Source of the DNA: Planctomycetota bacterium
Lineage (GTDB): Bacteria > Planctomycetota > B15-G4
Direction: 5' to 3'
Assembly (NCBI GenBank): GCA_029259745.1
Contig: JAJDEO010000061.1
Location: 62,001-126,000, forward strand
DNA: 64,000 nt
Below are positions 19,199 to 28,286 of this stretch, piece by piece. The stretch's first letter is position 1; each line of letters opens with the position of its first letter. Position numbers and translations under genes: made by a program. The notes under the pieces were generated by a model. That model was not told the origin of the DNA. It worked only from the letters and a program-made list of their open reading frames with translations, and made no database searches.

Positions 19199-20559
19199 CC
19201 GCCCGTGTCGTCCTCGTCGTCGTACTGATCGCGCTGCCGGCCTTCGCGCAGGATGGCGCGTGGGATGTGCCGCGCGAAGACGAGCTGTCGTCGCCGACGC
19301 CGGTCGAACCGGTCGAGGCCGAGCCGGTTGTCGCCGATGACGAGCCGCCAGCGGACCCCGCGGTCGACGACGTGAGTGCCGAACCCGCTGCGGTGCCCGC
19401 AGCCGTCGACGAGATGGCCGAAGCCGCGGCACAGGCAGAAGCCAACGCGCTCGCCGTGGCCGAGGCCAGGAGGAGCGCGAAGACGAGGATCGACGCGATC
19501 CTCGAGCGCGGACAGGCCGACGGGTGGTCTCGTTCCGAAGCCGAAGCCGTGGCGGCGACGAAGGTCTTCGAAATCGCCTGCATGGCAGCGCTCGCGCGCG
19601 TCATGAGTTCAGACGAACCGGTCGCGGCGTCGCTCGCTTCGGGGGACGTCCGCGTCGGCGTTCCGGTCACGATGACCTTGACGATCAAGCCCGACCCCGA
19701 CGTGCTGGACGAACTCGCGCCGTTCTTGAGCGGGGAGCGAGCGTTCGTCGAGGGGCCGGCCGTGCAGCTGCACCCCGATGCCGAATGGGACGCCGGCCGC
19801 TTCGTTGCTGTGACGTCGAAGGTGCGGGAAGACGCGTGGACACTCGAAGTGCCCGTGCAGTTCTTCCGAGAAGGGGACGTAGGTCTCGACGGACTCGTGA
19901 TCGACGCTGAGGTCGCGCACACCTTGCGGGGCACGTTCACCCTCGCTCTCGCCGACGCCGTGCCCGTCACCCTCGACCTCGACCCGACCGACGTGCGGCG
20001 CGTCGATCCCGAACGCCTGCCGCCGCTCGAGCTGCCGATGCCGCCCGTCCAGCGCCTGGTCGTGCTCTTGGTGGTGCTCGCCGGGCTGACGTTGCTCGGC
20101 GTCGTGGCGTGGGTGCTCATGCCATCGCTCCATGCGCCGCCGGCCGTGATCATCCCGCCCGAACGCACGGCGATCGAGGCGCTCGCCGACCTGCGCGCAC
20201 GCATGCCCCAGACCACCGATGCGATCCCGCCGTTCATCGACGATGTCAGCGCCGTGCTCCGAACGTACATCGAGGGCAAGTTCGGCGTGGCCGCACCCGA
20301 CCTCACAACCGACGAGTTCCTGAACCTCGCGGCCGCACGTCACCCGGCGTTGGCCGAACGCGAAGAGACGCTGCGTGCCTTCCTCGCCCAGTGCGACCTC
20401 GTGAAGTTCGCGAACCATCGCCCGACGCTCGAAGCGCCACCCGCGCTCTTGGCGACGGCCGAGACGTTCGTCGAAGACACGCGCATGCTGGTCCAGCGCG
20501 ACGACGACGGTAACGACGTCGCGGCCCGCGAGGCTCCGGCCGAGGGGGTGGCTGCCTGA
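19195..20559 (+). CDS. Membrane protein of the Bat operon (DUF4381/BatD-like position)
   Basis: Protein of 454 residues: signal peptide (ALPAFAQ), Glu/Pro/Val-rich low-complexity region (about 25-75), and a beta-rich domain (about 140-275). One strong membrane segment follows at about 283-303 (LVVLLVVLAGLTLLGVVAWVLM). The cytoplasmic tail contains the pattern IDDVSAVLRTYIEGKFGVAAPDLTTDEFL, seen in small proteins encoded between DUF58 and vWA genes of such operons. Both ends overlap neighbours (GTGA at the start, TGATG at the end). The role is probably structural within the MoxR/vWA complex; no enzyme motif was seen. Confidence 0.75.
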   Translation: MTARVVLVVVLIALPAFAQDGAWDVPREDELSSPTPVEPVEAEPVVADDEPPADPAVDDVSAEPAAVPAAVDEMAEAAAQAEANALAVAEARRSAKTRIDAILERGQADGWSRSEAEAVAATKVFEIACMAALARVMSSDEPVAASLASGDVRVGVPVTMTLTIKPDPDVLDELAPFLSGERAFVEGPAVQLHPDAEWDAGRFVAVTSKVREDAWTLEVPVQFFREGDVGLDGLVIDAEVAHTLRGTFTLALADAVPVTLDLDPTDVRRVDPERLPPLELPMPPVQRLVVLLVVLAGLTLLGVVAWVLMPSLHAPPAVIIPPERTAIEALADLRARMPQTTDAIPPFIDDVSAVLRTYIEGKFGVAAPDLTTDEFLNLAAARHPALAEREETLRAFLAQCDLVKFANHRPTLEAPPALLATAETFVEDTRMLVQRDDDGNDVAAREAPAEGVAA

Positions 20560-21533
20560 TGTTCGAGCTGCTCTCCTTCGCCGACCCGTGGTTCCTGCTG
20601 CTGCTCGCGCCGTTGCTGCTGTTGGCGTTCTGGCCGCGTCGTCGCGTCCGCGCTGTCGATGGTGGCAGCGAGCGTCTGCTGGGCGATCTTCCGGCCACGT
20701 GGCGGACTCGAACCGCGTGGGTTCCGAAGTGGTTGATGGTGCTCGCAGCAGCGCTGCTCATCGTGGCACTCGCGCGCCCGCTCGAGGGGCGCGTCGAAAC
20801 CCGCATGACGAAGGAAGGCATCGACATGGTCGTCGTCGTCGACGTGAGTTCGTCGATGCTCGACCACGGCCTCGAGCGGACTTCGACGAACCTCGAAGTC
20901 GTGAAGGAAGTGGTGGCAGACTTCATGCGCGTGCGCGAGAACGACCGCATCGGCCTCGTGACGTTCGCCGTGTTGCCGCGTTCGGAAAGTCCGCTGACGC
21001 TTGACAAGAACGCCCTTCTCAGCGAGCTCGCGGATGTCGAGTGTGTGCGTCCCAACAGTGTTGAAGACGGCACGGCCATCGGTGCAGCGCTCGCCCACGC
21101 GGCGAACAAGCTGCGGGAGAGTCCGTCGAAGAGTCGCGTCGTCGTACTGCTGACGGATGGCGAGGAGAACAACGCCGAGATCCCGTCGTCCGAGGCCATC
21201 GCCTACTGCAAGCAGTTCGGCGTCAAGGTCTATACCGTGGGGGCGGGGCGCTTCTTCGACCCCACGTCGCGCGCGTGGTTTCAGCGTAGCGTCGACTCGT
21301 CACTGCTCGAGAAGATCGCCGGCGAGACGGGCGGGCGCTTCTTCGTGGCGACGGACACCGATTCGCTGAAGGAGGTCTACAGCGCGATCGACGAACTCGA
21401 GACGGTCGAGATCGAGGACTTCCGCTACACCGATTTCGAGGACGTCCACGCATCACTGCTCGTTGCCGCCGCGTTGCTGCTCGCGCTCGGACTGCTCGCC
21501 GTCCGCGGTCCGTATCTGGAAGTCGTGTCATGA
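20559..21533 (+). CDS. batA: BatA-like vWA domain membrane protein
   Basis: Protein of 324 residues. Two N-terminal membrane segments (about 11-26 and 58-74) are followed by a von Willebrand factor A domain (about 88-285) and a last membrane segment (about 300-318). The metal-ion-dependent adhesion site is intact: D-V-S-S-S at 95-99 and LLTDGEENN later. This matches BatA of the Bacteroides aerotolerance (Bat) system, which presents vWA domains at the inner membrane under MoxR control. Start and stop overlap the neighbouring genes, so stoichiometric co-translation is likely. Confidence 0.9.
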   Translation: MFELLSFADPWFLLLLAPLLLLAFWPRRRVRAVDGGSERLLGDLPATWRTRTAWVPKWLMVLAAALLIVALARPLEGRVETRMTKEGIDMVVVVDVSSSMLDHGLERTSTNLEVVKEVVADFMRVRENDRIGLVTFAVLPRSESPLTLDKNALLSELADVECVRPNSVEDGTAIGAALAHAANKLRESPSKSRVVVLLTDGEENNAEIPSSEAIAYCKQFGVKVYTVGAGRFFDPTSRAWFQRSVDSSLLEKIAGETGGRFFVATDTDSLKEVYSAIDELETVEIEDFRYTDFEDVHASLLVAAALLLALGLLAVRGPYLEVVS

Positions 21534-22558
21534 GCTTCGGGGCGCCAGACCGTCTGTGGTGGTTGCTCGCACTGCCGCCGCTCATCGCGTGGAGCATCGC
21601 CGCCACGCAGTTCGCGCGCGCTCATCGTCGGCGTCTCCTCGGCGACATGGCCGACACGCTGGCCGCCGGCTTCTCCGTCACGCGCCGCGTGCTGCGCGAC
21701 ATCCTCGCGATCCTCGCGCTCGGCCTCGTCATCGTCGCGTGGGCCGAGCCGCTCTACCTCACGCGTCTGCGCGAGATCGAACGTCGCGGCGTCGACGTCA
21801 TGATCGTGCTCGACACGAGTCGTTCGATGCTCGCCCACGACATGTCCAAAGGACGTCTCGAGCGCGCGAAGCTCGAAGTGCGCGGCTTGCTGAGCGAGCT
21901 CGAGCAGGGCGGTGGTGGCGACGTCCAGTTCTCGATCGGCCTGGTGACCTTCGCCGGCGACGCCAGGCGCATCTCGCCGCTGACGCGTGATCCGCAGAGC
22001 TTCCGCCTGCTGCTCGACGAGGTCGACACGAACACGAACAGCAAGGGCGGCACGGCTGTTGGCGAGGGGCTCGTCCTCGCGCTCGACGCCTTCGACCCCG
22101 AGAGCGAGAGCCCGCGCGTGATCGTGCTGCTGACCGACGGCGAGGACCATATGTCCGACCCGAGTCCGCTCGACATCGCTCTGCGGGCCAAGATCGAAGG
22201 CGTCCCGATTCACGTCGTCGCCTTCGGGACTCGCAGCGGCGCGAAGGTCCCCAACCCCGATGCCGGCGTCAACGGAGCGCGCTGGATGCGCAACGCCGAC
22301 GGTGAAGACCACATCTCGATCCCCGACTTCGAGTTGCTCGAGAAGCTTGCGCAGCGCTCGGGCGGTGTCTATCTCGCCGCGTACGAGACGGCCTTCCCGC
22401 TCAACGTGATCTGGGACAAGCGCATGGCCGTCATGGAAGGCGTCACCCAGGCGACGAGTTCGCGCCAAGAAGGCATCAATCGCTATCAGTGGGCGCTCGC
22501 GGTGGCGCTGATCTGTCTCGGCCTACGCTGCGTGATCGCCGAAGGGAGTTCCACATGA
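21530..22558 (+). CDS. batB: BatB-like vWA domain membrane protein
   Basis: Protein of 342 residues, a paralogue of the preceding vWA protein with the same plan. Membrane segments lie at about 9-25 and 56-72, followed by a vWA domain with complete DxSxS motif (D-T-S-R-S, 95-99) and LLTDGEDHM, and a C-terminal hydrophobic segment (WALAVALICLGLRCVIA). Paired BatA and BatB genes are the core of Bat operons. ATGA overlaps occur at both ends. The function in oxidative-stress tolerance is known only for a few species, so the physiological role here is inferred. Confidence 0.9.
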   Translation: MSFGAPDRLWWLLALPPLIAWSIAATQFARAHRRRLLGDMADTLAAGFSVTRRVLRDILAILALGLVIVAWAEPLYLTRLREIERRGVDVMIVLDTSRSMLAHDMSKGRLERAKLEVRGLLSELEQGGGGDVQFSIGLVTFAGDARRISPLTRDPQSFRLLLDEVDTNTNSKGGTAVGEGLVLALDAFDPESESPRVIVLLTDGEDHMSDPSPLDIALRAKIEGVPIHVVAFGTRSGAKVPNPDAGVNGARWMRNADGEDHISIPDFELLEKLAQRSGGVYLAAYETAFPLNVIWDKRMAVMEGVTQATSSRQEGINRYQWALAVALICLGLRCVIAEGSST

Positions 22559-23526
22559 CGACGACACGATGGTGCACATGCCTGATCGCGCTCGCGCTGA
22601 CGACGTCCGCGAACTCCGCGGCGCAGGACGAACCGAACCGGACGCGCAGTCGCTCGCTCATCGGCAAGGCCTACGACGCCCTGGTCGACGTGGCACGTGA
22701 GGATCGCCTGCGCGAGGAAGCGCTCGAGCTGGCTTATCGCGCTCGCGACGAGGAGGCGGCCGGCAACCCCGAGTTGGCGCGCGCCCTGCTCAAGCAGGCG
22801 CGCATCTCTTGGCCCGAGCTCCCGCAGCTCACGCACGCGCTCGCCGATCTCTACGACCGGGACGGCCGGCCGACCGAGGCGCTGGATTGGTACGTCGATG
22901 CGGCCGCCCTCGGTGAGCCTTTCCGCGCGCACTACACCTCGGGCCAGATCCGCTACGAACTCGCCGAAGCTGCGCTCGCCGAGGCCGACATTCCCGCCGA
23001 TGCCGATGCGTTCCCGACGCAGCCCGAGGACGCTCAGGTCGCGGCCATCAACGAGGGCATGGAGGCGTTGGCCCGCGCCCGCGACGACTTTCTCGACGGG
23101 CTCCTCGAACGCGGCGACCCGCGTGCGAGTGAGTCTGTCGCGGCGATCTCGAAGCGTCTCGACGAACTCCAGGAGATGCTCGACAAGATCGAGCCCGAGG
23201 AGAACCCCGAGGACGAGCAGCAGGACGGCGACGACGAGTCCGACGAGGACCAGGACCAGAACGAACCCGACGACAACGAAGACGGCGACGAGAACGGCGA
23301 CGAGAATCAGCAGCCGCCCGAGGGTGAAGACCCGCCCGAGGATGGCGACCAAGATCAGCAGCCGCAGGGCCCGCCGCCGCAGACCGAGCCGATCACGAAG
23401 CAGGACTTGTCGCCGGAGCAGATCCAACGACTCGTCGACAAGCTCGAAGAACTCCAGGAGCGGGCCGCGATGCTCGATCGACAGGCGCGTCGTCGCGAGC
23501 GCGAGCCCGGAGAACGAGACTGGTGA
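22555..23526 (+). CDS. BatC-like exported TPR protein with acidic region
   Basis: Protein of 323 residues with a signal peptide (CLIALALTTSANSAAQ). An alpha-helical TPR-like region follows (about 30-185, for example AGNPELARALLKQARISWPELPQLTHALADLYDR). Residues about 215-275 are extremely rich in Asp, Glu, Gln and Asn (for example DEDQDQNEPDDNEDGDEN). It ends with a charged helix (LEELQERAAMLDRQARRRE). TPR proteins with acidic, low-complexity stretches are typical BatC-type partners. The ATG at 22555 overlaps the batB stop and follows GGGAG; the open frame further upstream lies inside batB. Confidence 0.82.
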   Translation: MTTTRWCTCLIALALTTSANSAAQDEPNRTRSRSLIGKAYDALVDVAREDRLREEALELAYRARDEEAAGNPELARALLKQARISWPELPQLTHALADLYDRDGRPTEALDWYVDAAALGEPFRAHYTSGQIRYELAEAALAEADIPADADAFPTQPEDAQVAAINEGMEALARARDDFLDGLLERGDPRASESVAAISKRLDELQEMLDKIEPEENPEDEQQDGDDESDEDQDQNEPDDNEDGDENGDENQQPPEGEDPPEDGDQDQQPQGPPPQTEPITKQDLSPEQIQRLVDKLEELQERAAMLDRQARRREREPGERDW

Positions 23527-25265
23527 GGTCGCTCGTCACGCTGTTGTTCATGTTCGCCGTCGCGACGTCCGCGTTCGCGCAGACGACGTCGCCCGAGATC
23601 ACCGTGTCGGTGGATCGCACGGCCGAGGTCGGCCAGGCCGTCACGGTGATGGTGTCGCTCTCGGGGCCCGCCGGCGCCGACTGCGACCTGCTCGCACTCC
23701 CCGACGTCGAGGGCGGTCGGCTCGACGTCGTGTCCGGCCCGAGTTCGCTCCAGGAGAAGACGGTCGTCAACGGCCGCGTGTCGACGCGCTTCACGATGCG
23801 CTGGCAACTTCGGTTGATCCCCGAGCGCACAGGGCGCATCTACCTCCCGGCGTTGCAGTTCTCGTGTCGCGGCGCCGTCGTGTCATCGAAGGCCACGTAC
23901 ATCGACGTGTCGGAGTCGTCGATCGAACCCGGCACGGTGCATCTGTCGATCGAGCCGACGAGTCGCGAGCTGTGGGTGGGGCAGATCTTCGACGTCGAGA
24001 TCGAGGCGGGCGTGCTGCTCGAACAGTGGCGCAACGTGGTGCGCGGCGGGCTGATGCTCGCGCTTCCCTGGCAGGCCGACGAAGACTACGTCCTGCTCCT
24101 CGGCGCCACGCCCACGTCGCGCGGTGCGTCCGAGGTCTTCCTCAACGGGGATGCGGCCAGGCTCGCGATGTCGAACAGCGAGCAGGTTCGCGACGGACGC
24201 GAGTATCACCTCCTGACGCGCAGGCTGCGCTTCCTCGCGCGGGCTCCCGGCACCGTCGATCTGCGCGACTCGCGCTTCTCGACGACGATCGCGACGGAGG
24301 TGCGGAACGTGCGCGACCCGCTCTCGATCTTCGGCGGCACGCGCCAGGCCACGCGCACGGCGGTGCTCGACGCCTACGGTGAGGGCGAGCCGATCGTGAT
24401 CCGCCCGCTGCCCCTCGACGGTCAGCCGGCGTCGTTCACGAACGCGGTGGGCGACTTCCGCTTCTTCGTCAACGCGACGCCGCGTTCGCTGGCTGTCGGT
24501 GAGACGTGTCGCCTCACGATGGAAGTGCGCGGCGTCGGCAACCTCGAGTTCATCGAGTGGCCGGCGTTCTCGGAGCTCGACGCGAACTTCCGCGTGTTCG
24601 ACAAGAACGAAGAGAAGGAAGACACATACCGGCGGCTCGTCTGGGACGTCGCGCCGCTGAACGACCGCGTCGACGAGATTCCGTCGCTCGCCTTCTCGGC
24701 CTTCAATCCCGACACCGGCGAGTACGTCGAACTCGTCAGTCCCGCGATCGAACTCGACGTCGAGCCGGGCGGTGGTGGTGGCCTGACGGACCTCGAGCCG
24801 AGCCAGGCGATCCTCCATGACCTCGAGACGATCCGTGAAACCCTGCCCGAGCCGCGTCCCGAGCCGTGGCCGACGTGGTGGCTCTGGGCGCCGGCGGTGC
24901 TCGCACTGATCGGCACCGAGCTGTTCACGCGGCGTGCGGCCTGGCGACGCAGCAACCCGGCCGAGATCGCTCGGCGTGGTGCTCGTCGCAAGTTCGAGAA
25001 CGAGTTGTCGGAGGCCGGCGATGCCGGTGCTGCAGCCGGCGCGTTTGCACGCTTCCTTGCGGCGCGGTTCAACGGTCCGCCGGCCGGAATGTCAGCGCGC
25101 GAGGCGGCCGGCATCTTGCGCGAGCGCGACGCGGCTCTGGCCGACGAGCTCGTGCGCGTCGTGAGCGGCTGGGAAGCCGGCTACCTCGGCGGGGCGTCGA
25201 TCGACACCGCAACGGTGGCGGCCGAAGCGCGCGCGCTCGCCGACCGCGTGGAGGCGGCGTCATGA
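23523..25265 (+). CDS. batD: BatD-like protein
   Basis: Protein of 580 residues with a clear signal peptide (cleavage AFA-Q near residue 19). Several beta-sandwich domains follow, including the BatD hallmark near the start: PEITVSVDRTAEVGQAVTVMVSLSG, then MRWQLRLIPERTGRIYLPAL. A membrane segment lies at about 448-463 (WWLWAPAVLALIGTELF), followed by a cytoplasmic helical tail. BatD proteins are large periplasmic partners of BatA and BatB. Translation starts at a GTG overlapping the previous stop, and the stop overlaps the next ATG. Confidence 0.88.
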   Translation: MRSLVTLLFMFAVATSAFAQTTSPEITVSVDRTAEVGQAVTVMVSLSGPAGADCDLLALPDVEGGRLDVVSGPSSLQEKTVVNGRVSTRFTMRWQLRLIPERTGRIYLPALQFSCRGAVVSSKATYIDVSESSIEPGTVHLSIEPTSRELWVGQIFDVEIEAGVLLEQWRNVVRGGLMLALPWQADEDYVLLLGATPTSRGASEVFLNGDAARLAMSNSEQVRDGREYHLLTRRLRFLARAPGTVDLRDSRFSTTIATEVRNVRDPLSIFGGTRQATRTAVLDAYGEGEPIVIRPLPLDGQPASFTNAVGDFRFFVNATPRSLAVGETCRLTMEVRGVGNLEFIEWPAFSELDANFRVFDKNEEKEDTYRRLVWDVAPLNDRVDEIPSLAFSAFNPDTGEYVELVSPAIELDVEPGGGGGLTDLEPSQAILHDLETIRETLPEPRPEPWPTWWLWAPAVLALIGTELFTRRAAWRRSNPAEIARRGARRKFENELSEAGDAGAAAGAFARFLAARFNGPPAGMSAREAAGILRERDAALADELVRVVSGWEAGYLGGASIDTATVAAEARALADRVEAAS

Positions 25266-26032
25266 ACGGCCGAGTGCTGCTGACATGGTTGTTGTTATGC
25301 GCGTCGAGCTGGGGCGTGGCCGACGATATCGCCACGACCCAGACGGTCTTCGAGGACGCGACGCGCATGTACCACGAGCGACGCTACGAAGCGGCCGCCG
25401 ACACCTTTGCCTCCGCGCTCGAGCACGAAACCGACCGCGCGCGCCGTGCCGTGCTGCACGCCAACGCCGGGACGGCTTCGGCGCGCGCCGACGACCTCGG
25501 CGTCGCCCTCTGGCATCTCGAGGCGGCCCGGCGACTCGACCCCGGCCTGCCCGAAGTCGCACGCAACCTCCAGATCATCCGCGCGCGTCTGCGCGAGAGC
25601 GACGAGGCCTCAGCGCCACCGCCGTCGTTCTTCGAAGAGTTCCTCGGCCTTCCGCTGCGCATGACGCCCGTGACGTCGAGTCGACTCACGGCGGCACTCA
25701 TCGCGGCGGCGCTTCTCGGACTCGCACTGTGGCGTGCTGGCGTCGTCGGCAAGCGCGGTGTCTGGATGAGTGTCCTGCTGCTGCTCGCGGCCCTAACCTG
25801 GCAGACCTTCGACAGCGTGGCCCGCACGATCGATCTCGACCGCGCCGTCGTCGTCACCGACATCGTTCCCGTGCGCGGTGAGCGTCAGCTCGACGCCGAT
25901 GTCCTCTACCGACTCTCGGCGGGGTCGATCGTCTCGGCTGATCCCGTGATCGACGGTTGGCGTCGGATCGAGACCGACGCCGACCTGCGCGGCTGGGTCA
26001 CGGCCGAGAGCGTCAGGCTCGCAGGCGAGTAG
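25262..26032 (+). CDS. batE: BatE-like TPR and SH3-domain membrane protein
   Basis: Protein of 256 residues with a signal peptide, then TPR-type helices (about 25-105: MYHERRYEAAADTFASALEHE, ADDLGVALWHLEAARRLDPG). Two membrane segments follow (about 140-158 and 162-180), and then a bacterial SH3-like domain (VPVRGERQLDADVLYRLSAGS ... GWRRIETDADLRGWVTAESV). This is the BatE arrangement. The ATG overlaps the batD stop. It closes the Bat operon: the next gene is convergent and only 12 bases away. Confidence 0.85.
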   Translation: MNGRVLLTWLLLCASSWGVADDIATTQTVFEDATRMYHERRYEAAADTFASALEHETDRARRAVLHANAGTASARADDLGVALWHLEAARRLDPGLPEVARNLQIIRARLRESDEASAPPPSFFEEFLGLPLRMTPVTSSRLTAALIAAALLGLALWRAGVVGKRGVWMSVLLLLAALTWQTFDSVARTIDLDRAVVVTDIVPVRGERQLDADVLYRLSAGSIVSADPVIDGWRRIETDADLRGWVTAESVRLAGE

Positions 26033-26044
26033 CCGACCGGAGCA

Positions 26045-27139
26045 TCACGTCCGTCGGCGTCGCTCTCCGCGCGCAGCGAGCACGGCAGTCCGGAACTCCT
26101 GCACGACGGGAAGCTGTTCGAGCCATGCCGACGCGTCAGCGCGGTGCGGGTCGAGTGGGTGGGGCGCGCCGACGAAGCCCTCCGGGATCTGGCTGGCCCC
26201 GGCCTCGTGGTACTCGTAGCCCGGGATCGAGAGGTCGTCGGGCGCGATGACGTCGAGCGTGCGCACGCCATACGTCGAGAGCTCGGTGGTGAGCGTCTGT
26301 GGGTGCGAGGGCCATGCGTGGGTGGGCGACGCGAAAAAGAAGTGCTGCACCTGTCGGTTCGTCGACAGCACGCGGAACTTGCGCAGCGTCCCGCCGAAGA
26401 ACTTGCTTTCGGATGCGTACTGCTCGAGCACGCCGTGCTCGAAGTCGGGCTCGTAGCCACGCACGAACGTCAGGCTCGTCGGATCGCCGCGACGCGTGAA
26501 GCGCGCGATGGGGCGGCCGCCGTGGATCGAAGAGCGTGCTGCGGCAGCGCGGCGAGGCGCCGTGAAGTCGGCGTAGGGCTCGACGCGTCCCGAAGGACCC
26601 TGGCGCAGGATCAGCTCGATCGCGTCGTCATCACGTCGACGTCGGCGCTGGCGACTCGCCACGTCGAGCGCGTCCTGGATCTCGAAGGGCAGGTTCGTCG
26701 TGTCTTCAACGGTGGTCACGAGCTCGCCGTCCTCGCGCACGTCCCCCTTGCCGATCCAGTACTCGTCTTCGTCATGGAGGAAGTGACTCGCCACGCGCCA
26801 GACGAGCGAGGAGTCCTTGTAGAAGATCCGCGGGTGGATGCGCGTCCGTCCGCGCGAGCTGCCCTCGAGCACGACGTAGGCGACGAAGAAGCCGAGCGCG
26901 TCGTCGAAGCGGAAGTCGGCGAGGAAGTACGTGGCGTCGAAGAGCGACACCATCGCACGCGGCATGTAGCGAGGCGTCAGCAGGACACTCGGGTCATGCC
27001 GCGCCGCGCCGGCCGGTCGCAGCTCGGCCCCGTCGTCGACGAGAGCACGGAACGTCCGCGCGACTCGTGCGGCACTGATGGGTGCCAGCTCGACACCGGT
27101 GACGACTTGCGTAGGAGGACGACGTGACGAAGGGCTCAT
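26045..27139 (-). CDS. Hypothetical protein
   Basis: Protein of 364 residues that I do not recognise. There is no signal peptide or membrane segment. The sequence alternates beta-strand-like stretches (MVSLFDATYFLADFRFDDALGFFVAYVVLEG; LRKFRVLSTNRQVQHFFFAS) with an Arg-rich stretch near residue 175 (SRQRRRRRDDD). Aromatic residues are unusually common (HFLHDEDEYWIGKG, FRTAVLAARG). It is convergent with the Bat operon. About 500 non-coding bases precede it, so it has its own promoter. Codon use matches the neighbouring genes, supporting real coding. Confidence 0.65.
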   Translation of the reverse strand: MSPSSRRPPTQVVTGVELAPISAARVARTFRALVDDGAELRPAGAARHDPSVLLTPRYMPRAMVSLFDATYFLADFRFDDALGFFVAYVVLEGSSRGRTRIHPRIFYKDSSLVWRVASHFLHDEDEYWIGKGDVREDGELVTTVEDTTNLPFEIQDALDVASRQRRRRRDDDAIELILRQGPSGRVEPYADFTAPRRAAAARSSIHGGRPIARFTRRGDPTSLTFVRGYEPDFEHGVLEQYASESKFFGGTLRKFRVLSTNRQVQHFFFASPTHAWPSHPQTLTTELSTYGVRTLDVIAPDDLSIPGYEYHEAGASQIPEGFVGAPHPLDPHRADASAWLEQLPVVQEFRTAVLAARGERRRRT

Positions 27140-27644
27140 GACGTCGAGTGATAGTCAGCGCGGCGAGGTACGTCCAGGGTCGGATCCGAGGACTCGAAGA
27201 ATCGCGGCGTCGATCAGAGGACGACGACGAGCCGCGAGTCGGCCGACCGCGAAACAATGAAGTCCGCGTTGAGCGTCGGTGATACGAGCCCACGGCGGCC
27301 CAGCCCCGAAGAGCCACCTGCAAAGCCCATCACGCTCGCGCACCCGCACGTCCCCGAGGATCAACGATCCGACGTGCCCTCGAGCCCGTCCCGACCGAAC
27401 CTCCGCCGCAAGCACCACCTACCTCAACCCCGGCAGCGATCGTGCCTCACGTCAAACCCCCAAGCCGGGAGCCTGAGCCGTGTGTCGGCCATGTCGGCAG
27501 CGACTTCACGGCGCTCTCACCACCGCCGCGCGATCCCACCGTCGCCAAGAGCCGAGCCCGAGCGCCGTCGTGGCCGACGCACGGCTCAGGCGGCCCAGCA
27601 CTCACCCACGAAAGGCCCTCTCAATAGGCACATCCGCCTGCCCC
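27140..27644. other. Non-coding region containing an inverted-repeat element
   Basis: No gene is supported here; the open frames present are rich in Pro, Arg and Ser and lack homology or a ribosome-binding site. The region holds the third copy of the 28-65-28 inverted-repeat element (27471-27591). Otherwise it should contain the promoter of the minus-strand gene that starts at 27139 and the 3' end of the transcript from 28199. Confidence 0.5.
27471..27591 (-). repeat. Inverted-repeat element, copy 3 (28-65-28)
   Basis: Arms at 27471-27498 and 27564-27591 pair over 28 positions with 25 Watson-Crick pairs, two G-U pairs and one mismatch. The 65-nt centre aligns without gaps to the reverse complement of copies 1 and 2 (34612-34732, 35040-35160), 55 of 65 identical to copy 2, sharing blocks such as AGCGACTTCACG and GATCCCAC. 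The arm sequence differs from the other copies at 11 of 28 positions, yet pairing is kept. On the minus strand it follows the TlpA-like gene by about 54 bases, in the same relative orientation as copy 1 after ychF. Confidence 0.8.
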
Positions 27645-28199
27645 CTAGACCCCCAATAGCCCCGGCAGGATCGCTTCGAGGTTCTTGCGCCCGGTCGTCG
27701 TGACGAGCTTGTGGTCGCGGTCGAGGACGAAGAAGCGCGGGATGCTTGTGACACCCGTCGCCTGGCCGACCTGCTTCTGCAGCTCGCCGAGGTAGACCTG
27801 GTGCCACGGAAGCTCGTGCTCGTTCGAGTACGTGACGAGTGAGTTCAGGTTGCGGTCGAAGCTCAAGCCGACGATCTCGAAGCCGTCGTCATGGTGCTTC
27901 GCGTAGAGCTCCTTGAGCTTCGGGATCTCTTCGCGGCAGGGCGGACACCACGTCGCCCAGAAGTCGATCAGGACGACCTTGCCGGCGAGCGTGTCGCAGC
28001 TGACCTCCTCGCCCTTGATCGTCTTGAGCGAGAAGTCGTAGGCCTCGCCGAGCTCGGGCTGGCCGGGCAGGACGAGGCCCGCGGCGGTGCTGGCGTCGAG
28101 GTACTCACCGTCGACGGTGGCGACGGCGTCCGAGTCGATGCGGCAACTCGCCAGAGAGAGGGCGGCGAGCAGGACGGTGCTGGCGACGGAGATCTTCAT
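27645..28199 (-). CDS. TlpA-like thioredoxin lipoprotein
   Basis: Protein of 184 residues with a lipoprotein signal (LSLASC, Cys19) and a thioredoxin fold of the TlpA/ResA/AhpC-TSA type. The motif VVLIDFWATWCPPCREEIPKLKELY gives the redox pair Cys85 and Cys88, and TSIPRFFVLD supplies the cis-proline. Such proteins are usually membrane-tethered outside the cytoplasm and reduce disulfides, for instance in cytochrome c maturation. No such partner genes lie nearby, so the target is unknown. The ATG at 28199 gives the complete lipobox. Confidence 0.9.
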   Translation of the reverse strand: MKISVASTVLLAALSLASCRIDSDAVATVDGEYLDASTAAGLVLPGQPELGEAYDFSLKTIKGEEVSCDTLAGKVVLIDFWATWCPPCREEIPKLKELYAKHHDDGFEIVGLSFDRNLNSLVTYSNEHELPWHQVYLGELQKQVGQATGVTSIPRFFVLDRDHKLVTTTGRKNLEAILPGLLGV

Positions 28200-28286
28200 G
28201 GTTGGTTGCTCGCAAGGCAGCGGGTTGTCGTGGAGTGGGGCATCATTCGCCCTTGGATGTCCGCCTCAGGCGCGGAGATTCCGCAA

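Noticed and set aside
27257..27703. 148-codon plus-strand frame in the gene-free region
   Set aside because: Pro/Arg/Ser-rich without homology, overlaps the structured element and the end of the TlpA-like gene, and has no convincing ribosome-binding site.
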